Below, piece by piece: positions 34,336 to 42,758 of a DNA stretch of 64,000 nt. Each line of letters opens with the position of its first letter. Position 1 is the stretch's first letter. The DNA is from CALZBJ01 sp945619025 (lineage in GTDB: Bacteria > Pseudomonadota > Gammaproteobacteria > Cardiobacteriales > Wohlfahrtiimonadaceae), in NCBI GenBank assembly GCA_945619025.1, contig CALZBJ010000003.1, positions 1 through 64,000 of the forward strand, written 5' to 3'. The notes under the pieces are model-generated. The model had not been told where the DNA came from, did no database searches, and was given only the letters and a program-made list of their open reading frames with translations. The translations under genes were made by a program, and so were the position numbers.

Positions 34336-35361
34336 GTGATCGATATTACTAAGGCCGAAATTGAGAATATTATTATCCATAAAGTGGGCAATAAGGGGCA
34401 AGAAGAGGGCTGTCTCTTTTCGGAAACGGAAGCGACGCCGAGTGAGTATTTGAAAACGCTCCTCACCGAACATTATCTGCGCCCACTATCTGAGGTAACC
34501 GAGCCCTCGATCTTCTATCATGAGTCGGATCTTGAGCTCAACGCCATTGCACAATTTTCTGAGAGCCTTTTTAACGCGCCGGAGAGCTTTAAAGAGCAAT
34601 CAATCAAGATCGCGAAGCACCTCTATAGCGTTTCCAATCACCCCAATATCGCGGGTGGTGAGTTTATCGTGATTCTGTTTTCAAACATTGCCGTCGGTAG
34701 CGCAAATTCGATGGGATTAGCGGTATTAAAAGTGGAGTCGAAAGATGATTATCTCGATATCCGTAATGAAAATGGCACGCTTGAGCTCATTGAAAAAGAG
34801 GGGATTGCCCTTCGCGAGATTCAGAAAGGGGCACTTATTTTATCAAGCGATATGTCCGTGCTTGCGATCGATATCCTAAAAAAACGCACGAAATATTGGC
34901 ATGATGACTTTTTAAAAGTTGCGCCGAAAAAAACAGAAGAGGCAGAACTTAAAGCAAGTGGTGATATTCTCCGTGGACTGTCGAGCCGAATCGAGAATCC
35001 AAGCGATCATTTAGCCTTTAATCAAGGATTGGAGAATTATCTCGATCAGCGTGATGAGCTTGAGCTTCGCGATCTGCACGATCTCTCAAAACCCTATTTA
35101 GAGCCGCAAGAGATTGATCGCGTATTTAATGCAGCGCAGAGTAAGGCGGGATTTGAATTTGATAATGAGCTCAAAATTCCGAGCGAGCGCTTTCGTCTAC
35201 AGGCCAAAAACGTGATGAAAAAGACGCGCATTATTGATGGGGTTAATCTTGTGGTAACCAATGAAGATGCCTATCTCAACGGCATTCAAATTGAAGAGCG
35301 CGATGGCGGGTTTAGAGCGATTATCGATTTCGATATTTATGAGTCGCTAAAAGAGAATTAG
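34336..35361 (+). CDS. yejK: 37-kDa nucleoid-associated protein (YejK/NdpA family)
   Basis: 341 aa, the family's usual size. Features typical of the NA37/YejK family are the N-terminal ENIIIHKVGN segment, a middle NHPNIAGGEFIVILF region and a conserved C-terminal half with KYWHDDFLKV. E. coli YejK is a nucleoid protein that interacts with topoisomerase IV and gyrase. Start taken at 34336 with AAGGAGAG upstream (the first codon is GTG). Single gene between two terminators. Sequence conservation is moderate, so the family call is firmer than the function. Confidence 0.82.
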   Translation: MIDITKAEIENIIIHKVGNKGQEEGCLFSETEATPSEYLKTLLTEHYLRPLSEVTEPSIFYHESDLELNAIAQFSESLFNAPESFKEQSIKIAKHLYSVSNHPNIAGGEFIVILFSNIAVGSANSMGLAVLKVESKDDYLDIRNENGTLELIEKEGIALREIQKGALILSSDMSVLAIDILKKRTKYWHDDFLKVAPKKTEEAELKASGDILRGLSSRIENPSDHLAFNQGLENYLDQRDELELRDLHDLSKPYLEPQEIDRVFNAAQSKAGFEFDNELKIPSERFRLQAKNVMKKTRIIDGVNLVVTNEDAYLNGIQIEERDGGFRAIIDFDIYESLKEN

Positions 35362-35378
35362 GTCTGTTTTGTGAAGAT

Positions 35379-35424
35379 TAAAGGATCGTCTAAGTGAATA
35401 AGTGAACTTGGCGATCCTTTTTTA
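35379..35424 (+). terminator. Terminator after yejK
   Basis: Outer stem AAAGGATCG/CGATCCTTT (35380-35388 with 35412-35420) and an inner AAGT/ACTT pair, T6 tail. Confidence 0.87.
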
Positions 35425-35487
35425 TTGCGTGGCGGAATATTTTAATATTTAAGAATAAAACAGCTAGAAATTGCGAGAATAGGGGGC

Positions 35488-36060
35488 TTATAAGATAATT
35501 TGCGTCAGTTCTTTCACCATTTGGCCAGTTAATCCCCAAATTTTATAGTCGCGATAGTGGTAACAAGGTGTATTATGATAGGTTTGCTGCGGCGCATTCT
35601 TAAGATAGGAGAGCGGGACGCTAAAGATCGAGGCAACTTCATCTTGGTTTTTCTCAAAGGTGAGCGCATCGTCAATCAGCCCGACAAAGGGGCGCACCCA
35701 GATGCCATGATGAGAGACAACCGGCGTTAAATCGCCAAGCACTTCGATCTTGTTTGGCGCAAGGCCAATCTCTTCTTCCGTTTCGCGAAGAGCGGTGATG
35801 AGGAGGTTTTTATCCTCTTTTTCGCGCATGCCACCGGGGAAACAGACTTGTCCTGCATGAGTCGTCAGATCGGAAGCGCGCAGTGTAAAAATAAGTTCAG
35901 GATCATCTTTTTTAATAATGATGGCGCAGACGGCGGAATCTTTGAGGTTATGCCGTTCAACCCACGTCGGGCGATAGCCGCGGATACGATTGCGAATCTC
36001 AGCAATGGCAGGCGGGCTCTCTTCCGGAAAAAAGTGAGGACTATTCGGTTTTTCTTTCAT
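35488..36060 (-). CDS. nudL: NUDIX hydrolase, coenzyme A pyrophosphatase-like (NudL/YeaB)
   Basis: 190 aa. The Nudix region runs from CFPGGMREKED to ALRETEEEIGL (about 93-119), with the RE-EE metal-binding glutamates and the spacing seen in the CoA pyrophosphatase subgroup rather than the standard GX5EX7 pattern. This family cuts CoA or oxidised CoA into phosphopantetheine and 3',5'-ADP using Mg2+ or Mn2+. ATG 36060 is used. It diverges from the NSS transporter gene. The substrate is predicted by family only. Confidence 0.82.
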   Translation of the reverse strand: MKEKPNSPHFFPEESPPAIAEIRNRIRGYRPTWVERHNLKDSAVCAIIIKKDDPELIFTLRASDLTTHAGQVCFPGGMREKEDKNLLITALRETEEEIGLAPNKIEVLGDLTPVVSHHGIWVRPFVGLIDDALTFEKNQDEVASIFSVPLSYLKNAPQQTYHNTPCYHYRDYKIWGLTGQMVKELTQIIL

Positions 36061-36211
36061 AGGATTAGTACAAGATCTGTTTAATTAATAAGCAAGTTCT
36101 TTCGGTCAATTTATAGTATTGTAGCTCATATCCGGCGGTTTTTTCGTCATTGACAATGAAAAAATTCAACCAGATAAGAATTATGATAATAACAATAACA
36201 GGGGGAAATTT

Positions 36212-37570
36212 ATGTCTCGTGAAACTTGGAGTAATAAAATACTCTATATCTCAACCGTTGCCGGTGCGACCATTGGATTTGGCGCAACGTGGCGGTTTCC
36301 ATATCAGGTAGGGCAAAATGGTGGCGGTGCCTATCTACTCGTTTTTATGCTCGCCATGATTATTTTAGGTGTGCCGATGTTGATGGCGGAACACATTATC
36401 GGGCGGCGTTTACAAACCAATACCGTCGATGCCTTTGGGCAGGGTGATCTTAAAAAACCGATCTCCAAACTTTGGAAAGGGGTGGGAATTTTAGCGATCA
36501 TCGGGGCCTTTGGAATCTTAGCCTATTATATGGTGCTTGGGGCGTGGGTAATGAGTTACATTGCTGATATTACCCGAGGCGCAATCAACCTATCTGAGCC
36601 ATTAGGGCGAGAATATATCTCCTCATTTTTCTCAGGATCCATCAGTAATACCTGGAAAATGTTGAGCTACACCTTTATCTTTGTGGCGATCAACTACTAC
36701 ATTTTAGTGAAGGGAATTATCCAAGGGATTGAGAAATTGATCTCACGCGTGATGCCGCTTTTCCTCATTATTTTAGTGGTGATGGTGATCTATTCGCTCC
36801 AGCTTCCAGGGGCAAAAGAGGGGCTTAAATTCTATCTGATTCCAGATTTTAGTCGCATTAATGCCGGTATTTTCTTAGAGGCGTTAGGGCAAGTATTCTT
36901 CGCGCTCAGCCTTGGGTTTGGGGTGATGATCACGCTCTCCTCTTACTTACATAAAAAAGAGAATATGGTGGGCATCAGCTTATCGGCGGGTGTGATTAAT
37001 ACGGTAATTCCATTTTTATTAGGCTTTGTAATTTTCCCGGCGCTTTTCTCGGCAGGTATGGAGCCATCAGCAGGACCAACGCTTGTATTCCAAGCACTTC
37101 CGGTAGTTTTCTCTAATATGCCCTTTGGTACTGCTGTGGGGATTGCGTTCTTCTTGCTCTTGATCTTTGCGGCGCTCACCACATCGCTCACTATCTATGA
37201 GGTGGTGATCACAACGCTTGTGGAGAAAACGAGCATGAGTCGTAGTTTTGCAACCTTTATCACACTCGGCACAATCTTCTTATTAGGGAACCTCCCAGCG
37301 GTATTATCTGACGGTCTATGGCAGGATGTACGCGTATTTGGCATGAGCGTATTTGACGCGTTTGACTTTGTGAGTGCGAATATCTTCTTTGTGTTAACGA
37401 GCTTCCTCTCCTGTGTATTTATCGGCTTTGTGCTTGGTAAGAAAGTGATGATCGATGAGATCACCAATGGGAATACCATCAATCAAAAAGTTGCAGGACC
37501 GCTCTTTTACTACATCAAATATTTCATTCCGCTCTTAATTATCGTCATTGCGTTAATGAGTTTTATGTAG
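36212..37570 (+). CDS. Neurotransmitter:sodium symporter (NSS/SNF) family transporter
   Basis: 452 aa, 11-12 membrane helices. The N-terminal NSS signature is present (SNKILYISTVAGATIGFGATWRFPY condensed: sodium-site residues in helix 1, then GQNGGGAYLLVF). Bacterial relatives import amino acids such as Leu, Trp or Tyr with Na+; the substrate here is unknown. GGGGGAAA before ATG 36212. The first 150 bp upstream separate it from the divergent nudL gene. The 11-TM count would fit the MhsT/TnaT-like short form. Confidence 0.87.
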   Translation: MSRETWSNKILYISTVAGATIGFGATWRFPYQVGQNGGGAYLLVFMLAMIILGVPMLMAEHIIGRRLQTNTVDAFGQGDLKKPISKLWKGVGILAIIGAFGILAYYMVLGAWVMSYIADITRGAINLSEPLGREYISSFFSGSISNTWKMLSYTFIFVAINYYILVKGIIQGIEKLISRVMPLFLIILVVMVIYSLQLPGAKEGLKFYLIPDFSRINAGIFLEALGQVFFALSLGFGVMITLSSYLHKKENMVGISLSAGVINTVIPFLLGFVIFPALFSAGMEPSAGPTLVFQALPVVFSNMPFGTAVGIAFFLLLIFAALTTSLTIYEVVITTLVEKTSMSRSFATFITLGTIFLLGNLPAVLSDGLWQDVRVFGMSVFDAFDFVSANIFFVLTSFLSCVFIGFVLGKKVMIDEITNGNTINQKVAGPLFYYIKYFIPLLIIVIALMSFM

Positions 37571-37634
37571 GGAGCGATGGAGTAACAACGATGCCAATGA
37601 ATTGATCCTTTATTGAGATATTCGTTGAGATAAC

Positions 37635-37677
37635 AAAAAGCCACTATCATGCAGTTGATGCGGAAAGTGGCTTTTTT
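37635..37677. terminator. Bidirectional terminator between the NSS gene and obgE
   Basis: An 11-bp stem AAAAAGCCACT/AGTGGCTTTTT with a 20-nt loop and T-rich/A-rich arms, between two converging genes. Confidence 0.87.
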
Positions 37678-37746
37678 ATGGGGCTCTACTTATCGAGCGT
37701 ATTCTATTATTCTATCGATTACTCATCGATCTGCCTCGGGGGAGGA

Positions 37747-38784
37747 TTACTCAGCCTCTTCCTCGGCGCGGAGTTCGTTTAGTTTCTCCATGATCTGATA
37801 GCACATCTCTTTGGTATTCGTTTTCGAAACCGCTGCGATGGTGAAATAACGATCTTCCGGATTCCAATCGATCGCTTTTAAAAACTCGGCAATGCGCTCG
37901 TCACGCTCATCTTCTGGGATGAGATCGACTTTATTGAGCACTAACCAACGCTTTTTATTGTAGAGATCGTCGCTATAGTTTTTGATCTCGTTTAAGATCG
38001 TAAAATAATCTTGTACGGGATCTTGGCTATCGCTCGCAGGGGAGATATCCACTAAATGGAGCAGAACACTGGTGCGGGCAAGATGTTTTAAAAATTGATG
38101 CCCAAGTCCAGTGCCTTCTGATGCGCCTTCAATTAACCCTGGGATGTCGGCTACAACAAATGAGTTGTCGTAATCAAGTTCCACAACGCCAAGGCTTGGG
38201 GTTAGGGTGGTAAATGGATAATCAGCCACTTTCGGGCGAGCCCCAGAAATTGCGCGCACGAGCGTTGATTTGCCGGCATTGGGAAGGCCTAAGAGCCCCA
38301 CATCAGCAAGTACTTTGAGCTCTAAGCGAAGTTCGCGGATATCCCCATCGGTACCGGGTTTGGTTTGACGAGGGGCGCGGTTTGTTGAGCTCTTAAAGCG
38401 AGCGTTTCCAAGACCGTGCATACCGCCTTGCGCCACTTTTACGATCTGTCCGTGTTTGGTTAAATCGCAGATAAATTCATTGGTTTCCGCGTCAAATACT
38501 TGTGTACCGCGCGGGACTTCTAAAATTAGGTCTTCGCCGGATCGGCCGGTACGGTTTGACCCTTCACCAGGGCGACCATTTTTAGCTTTAAAGCTGCGTT
38601 CATAACGGAATGTCATTAGGGTGTTTAAGGAATCAACAGCTTTTAAATAGATGCTACCCCCGTCGCCGCCATCGCCCCCATCGGGTCCCCCAAAGGGAAT
38701 AAAGCGTTCGCGTCTAAAGCTTAAGCACCCATTACCGCCTTTTCCTGCTTCTACTCGAATTCGAGCTTCATCTATAAATTTCAT
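37747..38784 (-). CDS. obgE: Obg-family GTPase (CgtA/ObgE), 50S assembly factor
   Basis: 345 aa. Glycine-rich Obg fold at about 1-158 (GGNGCLSFRRE, GGPDGGDGG), then a G domain with G1 GLPNAGKSTL, G3 DIPGLIEGA and G4 NKVDL. A short acidic tail (EEEAE) replaces the longer tail of E. coli ObgE. It acts late in 50S maturation and stress signalling. Third gene of rplU-rpmA-obgE, after a hairpin terminator that should lower its expression relative to the ribosomal proteins. Confidence 0.94.
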   Translation of the reverse strand: MKFIDEARIRVEAGKGGNGCLSFRRERFIPFGGPDGGDGGDGGSIYLKAVDSLNTLMTFRYERSFKAKNGRPGEGSNRTGRSGEDLILEVPRGTQVFDAETNEFICDLTKHGQIVKVAQGGMHGLGNARFKSSTNRAPRQTKPGTDGDIRELRLELKVLADVGLLGLPNAGKSTLVRAISGARPKVADYPFTTLTPSLGVVELDYDNSFVVADIPGLIEGASEGTGLGHQFLKHLARTSVLLHLVDISPASDSQDPVQDYFTILNEIKNYSDDLYNKKRWLVLNKVDLIPEDERDERIAEFLKAIDWNPEDRYFTIAAVSKTNTKEMCYQIMEKLNELRAEEEAE

Positions 38785-38810
38785 AATCGTCTATCTATCT
38801 TAATTAGAAA

Positions 38811-38840
38811 TAAAAAAAGCTCCACAAAAATGGAGCTTTA
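38811..38840 (-). terminator. Intercistronic terminator between rpmA and obgE
   Basis: On the minus strand AAAGCTCCA/TGGAGCTTT (9 bp, 6-nt loop) followed by T7. It stands only 23 bp after the rpmA stop, so obgE is reached by read-through or has its own promoter. Confidence 0.85.
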
Positions 38841-38862
38841 TTAAAAGAGTAGCATATGCTAA

Positions 38863-39123
38863 TTAAGCGATTGGCTCAATGCTAACATATTTACGCTTGT
38901 TTGGGCCTTTCGTAATGAATTGTACGTGACCATCTGTTTTTGCGAAAATTGTGTGATCTTTTCCGAGGCCTGCATTCATACCTGCGTGGAATTTAGTACC
39001 ACGTTGACGAACAATGATAGAGCCTGCTGTTACGAGTTCGCCACCAAAACGTTTCACTCCTAAACGTTTACTTTCCGAGTCGCGACCGTTACGGCTAGAA
39101 CCAACACCTTTCTTCTGTGCCAT
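38863..39123 (-). CDS. rpmA: 50S ribosomal protein L27
   Basis: 86 aa; MAQKKGVGSSRNGRDS at the N-terminus (reaching the peptidyl-transferase centre) and GTKFHAGMNAGLGKDHTIFA. The N-terminal Met-Ala form has no extra Firmicutes-type cleaved extension. It lies 25 bp after rplU, in the conserved rplU-rpmA-obgE order. Confidence 0.97.
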   Translation of the reverse strand: MAQKKGVGSSRNGRDSESKRLGVKRFGGELVTAGSIIVRQRGTKFHAGMNAGLGKDHTIFAKTDGHVQFITKGPNKRKYVSIEPIA

Positions 39124-39148
39124 AATTAAGTTCCTTTTTTAATACTAG

Positions 39149-39463
39149 TTACGCACTGATACCAGTGATTTGAATCTCGGTAAAGTGCTGACGATGACCT
39201 TGACGTTTACGATAATGTTTACGACGACGGAATTTAACAATTTCGATTTTACGAGTACGACCTTGTTTTCTTACAGTAGCTGTAACTTTTGCGTTCTCAA
39301 CAACAGGAGTACCCACGGTTACGTCGCCATTATTGCTAACAAGTAAAACGTCTGAAAGCTCAACTGTTGAACCTTCTTCTGCGCCTTCGATTTTTTCAAT
39401 ACGGAGGATTTGACCTTCCGCAACGCGATATTGTTTACCGCCTGTTCTTATAACTGCATACAT
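39149..39463 (-). CDS. rplU: 50S ribosomal protein L21
   Basis: 104 aa from ATG 39463 (MYAVIRTGGKQYRV...); the frame opens 6 codons earlier, but GGAG lies 10 nt before 39463 and the shorter form matches the family. It ends with KFRRRKHYRKRQGHRQHFTEIQITGI, a typical 23S-binding tail (given here only as a landmark: RKRQGHRQ). First gene of the operon, behind a strong promoter at 39571-39599. Confidence 0.96.
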   Translation of the reverse strand: MYAVIRTGGKQYRVAEGQILRIEKIEGAEEGSTVELSDVLLVSNNGDVTVGTPVVENAKVTATVRKQGRTRKIEIVKFRRRKHYRKRQGHRQHFTEIQITGISA

Positions 39464-39769
39464 TTGCTGAATGCTCCGCATAAAATAATTTACAAAATGT
39501 GTGAAAACTGGCTATTGCTTTCTCTTCTTTAATAGTCGCAATCATTATAATTGCCAATTTAAGAGGAACGATTTTAATGATTAAAATTTGATTAGTCAAG
39601 TTTTAACCAATTATTTTTCCCCAATTAAAGAGAGAGCAGAGAATAAAATTAACTATTCTTTGCAGGATTTAACCGTTTATAGCAAATGCCCATTTACCTA
39701 TCAATCAATCCGTTATTCTCTTATAATATAGGAACAATTTCAAGTCTTATTTATATAAGGAGTATTGAG
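39464..39769. other. Divergent control region between rplU (-) and ydhR (+)
   Basis: 306 bp, AT-rich. It contains the rplU promoter (separate entry), a leader of about 100 nt for rplU, and on the plus strand TATAAT at 39722-39727 as a -10 candidate for ydhR with a weak -35. No gene is seen. Confidence 0.6.
39571..39599 (-). promoter_or_regulatory. rplU-rpmA-obgE promoter
   Basis: On the minus strand: -35 TTGACT (39599-39594, 5 of 6), 17-bp spacer, -10 TAAAAT (39576-39571, 5 of 6). The predicted start leaves about 100 nt of leader. Confidence 0.75.
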
Positions 39770-40069
39770 ATGATTTTATTACAAATGAATTTTGGCTATC
39801 CAAAAGAGGCGATGGGCGATGCGTTAACGGAAAATGGACGCGGACTTGCGGAAAGTATCAATCAAGAACCGGGCTTTATTTCCAAAGTGTGGATCGAGAA
39901 TGCGGAGACGGAAGAGAGTGGTGGAATTTATATGTTCGATACGCTCGAAAATGCCCAAAATTACGCAAAAATGCATGTGGAGCGCGCAAAATCGATCGGT
40001 GCAACCAATATTGAGATTAAATATTTTAATGTGAATGAGCCGCTCTCAAAATTAAATCGCGGGATTTAA
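39770..40069 (+). CDS. ydhR: YdhR-family putative monooxygenase
   Basis: 99 aa from ATG 39770, with AAGGAG 7 nt upstream; the frame is open back to 39686 but without a ribosome site. Closely like E. coli YdhR: GLAESINQEPGFISKVW, GGIYMFDT and a C-terminal FNVNEPLS. It is a small ferredoxin-like dimer related to antibiotic-biosynthesis monooxygenases; the substrate is unknown. Monocistronic, with a terminator 18 bp after the stop. Confidence 0.88.
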   Translation: MILLQMNFGYPKEAMGDALTENGRGLAESINQEPGFISKVWIENAETEESGGIYMFDTLENAQNYAKMHVERAKSIGATNIEIKYFNVNEPLSKLNRGI

Positions 40070-40087
40070 CCGAGCATCGATATTGAT

Positions 40088-40111
40088 AAAGGCACCTTCG
40101 GGTGCTTTTTT
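40088..40111 (+). terminator. Terminator after ydhR
   Basis: GGCACC/GGTGCT stem on a stable TTCG tetraloop, T6 tail. Confidence 0.88.
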
Positions 40112-40217
40112 GTTGTCCTGACTATTTGGAGTGTTCCTATATTTAGTGTAACCGCTTGATTTTAATTTGCTATTTTGCGAGGGTGATAGGCGTTTTGATT
40201 TAAAAGAGAGGTGGGTT

Positions 40218-40487
40218 GTGGCGAAAATGAGTATTGAAGCGGGATATATGATGGTATCGCTGATGATCGCGCTCGCGCTACTTCTTTTTGCGGTGTTAGG
40301 CTTTCAGCATTTTTATTTATCGAGCATCGAATCGAAAGTAGTGCTTCGTGACGGGCATCTCAAATCGCTATGCAATCACAATGCTCAAGCTCTTTTTCAG
40401 TATCGAGGATCACAAAACACTTCCGTTAAGTTGCGTATGAATACCGACAATCTCGCGGAAAAGTGCATTGAGCGAATCTCTCGATGA
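40218..40487 (+). CDS. Small minor-pilin-like protein (PilV-like position)
   Basis: 89 aa from GTG 40218, with GAGAGG 6 nt upstream (ATG 40227 is the alternative). After a short basic/polar lead (MAKMSIEAG) comes a hydrophobic helix YMMVSLMIALALLLFAVLGF, the layout of a type IV pilin N-terminus, with a Gly where prepilin peptidase would cut. Position +5 is Ser, not the usual Glu. The short globular part has two Cys (about 57 and 83) that could form a disulfide. It overlaps the next gene by 4 bp (ATGA). No family match is certain; it could be PilV/FimT-like or another secretin-system pseudopilin. Confidence 0.6.
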   Translation: MAKMSIEAGYMMVSLMIALALLLFAVLGFQHFYLSSIESKVVLRDGHLKSLCNHNAQALFQYRGSQNTSVKLRMNTDNLAEKCIERISR

Positions 40488-41548
40488 GGGGTTTGTATGG
40501 ATCTCGAGGCGCTTCACCGCTCCAATTAATGATTGCTTTGGCGATTGGATTATCGTTAATTGCAGCAGGATTTCACTATTACAGCACAATGCTCGCGCGG
40601 ATTCATCAGGATCAAAAGCAGATTGAGCTCGTTGATCAATTTGATATGGCGGAAATTTTGTTGAGAGATGCGTTTGATCGAACAGATCATGGTGGCGATA
40701 TCGGTAAAATTATCACGGGTGAAAATATCTCGGCGTTTGAGGTCAATCTTTTGCGTTATCCCATTCACTGGTATCGCTTTGAGGGTCACTCTTCTGATCA
40801 ATCACAGGATCAATCCTTACAAGACGGGAATCGAAATACAGGTGGATTAAGGTTAGTTCGCGCAGATCAAGAGAAATCGGAGCATTACACCGGCAGTGTG
40901 CGATATGTCGCGCGTGAAAGTGATTTGCTGATTGCGACAGAAAAAGTCCCGCTCGGTTATTGGAAGCCCTCTAATGAGGTGTCTCTTGCGGAAGTTTTGC
41001 AAAGTGTGATCGAGCGAGCGCAGATTGTGTCGGGGAAATATCCACCTTTGTTGTGGGCAACGAATGGGGAAACGGGCGTTTTGTTTAAGGCGGAAATTAA
41101 TAATCGTAAAACCTCTTTGCCAATTGCTTCTGCCGATTTACGGCAAATTAGAGCGCTATCGGCAACGGCGCTAAAAGGGAGTGATACGCCTGTTTTTATC
41201 TATCAGCTTCAATCGAAGCAGTTTTATACATTAAAAGAGCGAGGCGAGTATCGGCTTGTGATCGATGGGTTTGATGGGCAGGCCTTTATCCGGATTCCGA
41301 ATATGATTCGTTTTCGGCTTGCCGTCTTTAACAAAAATACTCAGTATTGGGAATATGATTGGGATTTAGATGAAACAGATTCTGCACTGATTTCAATCGA
41401 ACTTATCGGTGGGGTAGGAGCGTGGAAATCCTCAGACGTTGAATTTTTATATCGTGAATCGGCTGAGGTTGAGATGAAGACGGGAATTAATCGCCATCCT
41501 GAGTGGGTTGATGCTCGTCGCCTACTTTTTTATCTGGGTGAATTATGA
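40484..41548 (+). CDS. PilW-like minor pilin protein
   Basis: 354 aa. The N-terminus has RG|ASPLQLMIALAIG followed by a hydrophobic helix to about residue 31, aligning with PilW (RG|LSMIELLVALAI). The residue at +5 is Gln instead of Glu. Downstream is a long mixed domain; ADLRQIRALSAT and a late LVIDGFDG...MIRFRLAVFN stretch recall the PilW pattern where the prepilin domain ends in a 'VEGVEDMQV'-like strand. The first and third genes overlap it by 4 bp on each side, so the three are tightly coupled. Probable role: minor pilin or adhesin tip subunit in the inner membrane and pilus (inference). Confidence 0.6.
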   Translation: MRGLYGSRGASPLQLMIALAIGLSLIAAGFHYYSTMLARIHQDQKQIELVDQFDMAEILLRDAFDRTDHGGDIGKIITGENISAFEVNLLRYPIHWYRFEGHSSDQSQDQSLQDGNRNTGGLRLVRADQEKSEHYTGSVRYVARESDLLIATEKVPLGYWKPSNEVSLAEVLQSVIERAQIVSGKYPPLLWATNGETGVLFKAEINNRKTSLPIASADLRQIRALSATALKGSDTPVFIYQLQSKQFYTLKERGEYRLVIDGFDGQAFIRIPNMIRFRLAVFNKNTQYWEYDWDLDETDSALISIELIGGVGAWKSSDVEFLYRESAEVEMKTGINRHPEWVDARRLLFYLGEL

Positions 41549-42717
41549 GTAGGTGCTCTATAAGATTTAAAAATCGAGGTGTTGTGCTAATTAGTATGCT
41601 CGGGATTTTGTTGCTACTTTCCATTCTGGGAGGCTACTACGCTTGGAGAGTGAACGGTGCGCTACGACTGCATAATTTAATAGAGGTCGATAAAGCCGGT
41701 GCAATAGCGTTTAAGGAGCGCCTCCGGGAGCGCGGGATTCAATTAGAGAAAACAATTAAAACCTGTCGTAACAAGCTTTGTGATTTAGAGGGAAAGATTC
41801 AAGGCGATATTAAGGTTGGTTGGAGAGAGAAGGCTTATGCTAATCGCTTTGATCAAACGTTTCCAGATGAAATAAAAATGCGAATGATGGAAAGCGGGCA
41901 GCAGTATTTAGTGATCAATTATCATGACGCACCTATGGAACTCTCCTATTTTGAGCTGTGGGGATTGGATGAGATTGAGCAACGCTTTGCGTATCTCTCC
42001 ATTGAGATGTTTGATGGCTTCGATGAGCGGGTATTGCATGGCGGGCGTTATTATCAATTGAGTGTTGAAGAGAGTTCGATTGTGGTTGAGTCAGAGAGTG
42101 AAAAATATAGGGCGGAACTTCCAGGCGAATTGTTCTTAAATGATGGGACAGAGGTGCTCGTAACTGCTTTGTCGGAAAACGCTTACTATCTTTATTTAAA
42201 TGATGGAAATATTTGGTCGATCGATTTAGAAGAATTGATTGCATCGAAAAGAGCGAGTTTAACTTGGATCACCCGTTTCGCGGTTGATGATGCGTCGGGT
42301 GGAGATGATTCACGTTTTATCCTACAAAAGATCGGATCGATGCTTCATCTATATAAGATAGACCAGTCATCCGGTGTGGTACAGAAAAGCGCGTTTGATC
42401 TATATAGTGGGCGCCGTTATACCGAGCATAAATGGATCGATATTGAGCTGGCAGATAACGCGATTTCGGAGAATGAAGAAATGTTTGCGTGGGAAATTGA
42501 GTTTTCGGAGAGAGGTGAATCTGTCGCGATTGAAAAATTTGCGCAGCATTCGTTAGGAATTACGCTAAAATTAGAAGGTCAAAATCGTTGTTTAGATATT
42601 CGTGCTGATGGGCGAATGAAGAAAACTCAGGCGAATAAGAGTAAAGTTGAAGATTGTGTTTTGGAATTTAAGCAGGATTTGGAAATCCGGTTCCAATTAC
42701 ATCGATTGGAAGGCTAG
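41545..42717 (+). CDS. PilX-like protein with large C-terminal domain
   Basis: 390 aa. KNRG|VVLISMLGILLLLSILGG at the N-terminus resembles PilX (RG|VVLPVVLVLL...), with Ser rather than Glu at +5 as PilX proteins also often lack it. Residues 34-110 are a coiled, charged segment with CRNKLC. Beyond about 130 lies a beta-rich region with repeated strand patterns (YQLSVEESSIVVESE, YYLYLNDGNIWSIDL, MLHLYKIDQSSGV) that could be a propeller- or lectin-like fold; two late Cys (about 352 and 370) may pair. It is longer than classic PilX (about 170-200 aa). The stop TAG shares its G with a GTG in the fdhD frame. Confidence 0.55.
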   Translation: MSRCSIRFKNRGVVLISMLGILLLLSILGGYYAWRVNGALRLHNLIEVDKAGAIAFKERLRERGIQLEKTIKTCRNKLCDLEGKIQGDIKVGWREKAYANRFDQTFPDEIKMRMMESGQQYLVINYHDAPMELSYFELWGLDEIEQRFAYLSIEMFDGFDERVLHGGRYYQLSVEESSIVVESESEKYRAELPGELFLNDGTEVLVTALSENAYYLYLNDGNIWSIDLEELIASKRASLTWITRFAVDDASGGDDSRFILQKIGSMLHLYKIDQSSGVVQKSAFDLYSGRRYTEHKWIDIELADNAISENEEMFAWEIEFSERGESVAIEKFAQHSLGITLKLEGQNRCLDIRADGRMKKTQANKSKVEDCVLEFKQDLEIRFQLHRLEG

Positions 42718-42758
42718 TGCGGTATAAATATAGAAATATAGAGGAAATGAGAGTTAAG

